Positions 6,163-6,875 of a DNA stretch of 6,875 nucleotides are shown here, piece after piece (within the stretch, counting starts at the first letter, position 1; each line of letters starts with the position of its first letter). A program made the position numbers and the translations under genes. Source of the stretch: JBBDIP01 sp964602455 (GTDB taxonomy: Bacteria; Bacillota; Sulfobacillia; Fermentithermobacillales; Fermentithermobacillaceae); NCBI GenBank assembly GCA_964602455.1, contig CAZRRG010000102.1, forward strand, positions 1-6,875. The letters run 5' to 3'. Under the pieces are notes generated by a model. That model was not told the origin of the DNA. It ran no database searches and saw nothing but the letters and a program-made list of their open reading frames with translations.

Positions 6163-6875
6163 GAAGGGGAGACTTGGCGGCGCCACCCAGAGAGAGGCCC
6201 AATCCAAGGATCCGGCGGGTTTCGCCGCGCGCCGCGAGGTACGGTATTGCTCTTGTGCTCTCGGCGTTGCTTGTCGCAACCGCTACCGCATGGTACATGC
6301 TCTCGTGCCCGCTCCCGACGGACGCGTCGCCGGTAACGGTGTTCGTGGAGCCCGGCTCCTCTACGGCCCACGTAGCCGATATCTTGCACCAGCAGGGCAT
6401 AATCAGGAACCCTCTTGCGTTCCGAGCCCTTGCCAGGCTCATGCGGGCAGACGGCAGGCTCCAATCGGGGGAGTATCGTTTCGGGCCCGGCATATTCGCC
6501 TGGGACGCCATCGCTGCCCTCACTACGGGGCAGGTGGTGTACTACCCCGTTACCCTCAGGGAAGGACTTACCGTAACCCAGATAGCGGCTCTCATCGAGG
6601 AGAAGGGATTCGGATCGGCTGAAGAGATCCTGGAGCTCTGCAAGGACCCATCGCTCCTGCCGGTGCCTGAGCCTGCGGGGGGCCTTGGCAGAGTCCGCTA
6701 CGCGCTTGAGGGCTACCTGTTCCCCGACACCTACTACTTCCGCAAGGGCATGACCGCCAGAGAGATCGTGCAGATGATGACCTCGCGGTTCTCGGCGGTC
6801 TTTACGGAGGAACTCATACGCAAGGCCCAGGAAGCCGGGATGACGCCGCATGAGGTTGCGACCCTGGCCTCCATC
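6159..6875 (+). CDS. mltG: Endolytic transglycosylase MltG (YceG-like), 3'-truncated by the window edge
   Basis: Membrane-anchored lytic transglycosylase that cuts nascent glycan strands and sets their length during peptidoglycan synthesis. The frame is open from GTG 6159 to the window end (239 codons). Residues 1-27 are cytoplasmic and rich in Arg/Pro. About 28-49 form one transmembrane anchor (YGIALVLSALLVATATAWYM), so the rest lies outside the cell. A LysM-like N-terminal subdomain follows (about 58-128, VTVFVEPGSSTAHVADIL ... SGEYRF), then the family motif LEGYLFPDTYYF (183-194). The last visible residues, EVATLASI, are those that directly precede the catalytic Glu (ASIxExE), so the active site lies just beyond the edge. 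GTG 6159 overlaps the DUF1292 stop (GTGA) with GAGG (6145-6148) 10 nt upstream. TTG 6174 is an in-frame alternative but leaves its purine-rich AAGGGGAG too close. Confidence 0.93.
   Translation, partial: MRRGDLAAPPRERPNPRIRRVSPRAARYGIALVLSALLVATATAWYMLSCPLPTDASPVTVFVEPGSSTAHVADILHQQGIIRNPLAFRALARLMRADGRLQSGEYRFGPGIFAWDAIAALTTGQVVYYPVTLREGLTVTQIAALIEEKGFGSAEEILELCKDPSLLPVPEPAGGLGRVRYALEGYLFPDTYYFRKGMTAREIVQMMTSRFSAVFTEELIRKAQEAGMTPHEVATLASI

Noticed and set aside
6129..6851. 240-aa open frame on the minus strand
   Set aside because: It is antisense to mltG, whose + frame has a membrane anchor and the LEGYLFPDTY motif. The minus-strand translation is Arg/His/Gly-rich with no recognisable domain, as expected from GC-rich antisense sequence.

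Overview
The window is about 6.9 kb of GC-rich bacterial chromosome in which every supported gene lies on the + strand. The gene order alaS - ireB (yrzL/UPF0297) ... ruvX (yrrK/yqgF) - DUF1292 gene (yrzB) - mltG (yrrL) is the conserved housekeeping cluster of Bacillota (Firmicutes). IreB/UPF0297 and DUF1292 proteins are themselves typical of that phylum. High GC, frequent GTG/TTG starts and an archaeal-type (class V) fructose-1,6-bisphosphate aldolase/phosphatase point to a deep-branching, GC-rich and possibly thermophilic or anaerobic Bacillota lineage (Moorella-, Thermaerobacter- or Limnochordia-like). The lineage is an inference; no 16S or other decisive marker is present.

Layout: 1-2088 is the 3' three quarters of alaS, cut by the window edge. 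2145-2408 is ireB. 2409-2481 is a short spacer with two adjacent inverted repeats. 2482-3177 is a rhomboid intramembrane serine protease. 3267-4367 is the aldolase/phosphatase. 4374-4401 is a perfect 11-bp hairpin that contains the ribosome binding site of the next gene. 4402-5379 is an aldo/keto reductase with a C-terminal 2[4Fe-4S] ferredoxin domain. 5369-5803 is ruvX, 5812-6162 the DUF1292 gene, and 6159-6875 the 5' part of mltG, cut just before its catalytic glutamate.

The outer genes serve translation (alaS), cell-envelope stress regulation (ireB), RNA/DNA processing (ruvX) and peptidoglycan synthesis (mltG). Between ireB and ruvX, which are normally close neighbours, sits a three-gene block: rhomboid, aldolase/phosphatase and ferredoxin-type oxidoreductase. 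The last two join the downstream genes almost without gaps. The FBPase stop is 34 nt from the AKR start, with the hairpin in that gap. AKR and ruvX overlap, ruvX and the DUF1292 gene abut, and the DUF1292 gene overlaps mltG by 4 nt. Co-transcription and translational coupling from the aldolase/phosphatase through mltG are therefore likely.

I see no CRISPR array, mobile element, tRNA, rRNA or clear intrinsic terminator. No wholly new system is evident. The points most worth a second look are the Shine-Dalgarno-sequestering hairpin, the metabolic genes inserted into a conserved cluster, and the apparent Lys-to-Arg change in the aldo/keto reductase active site.
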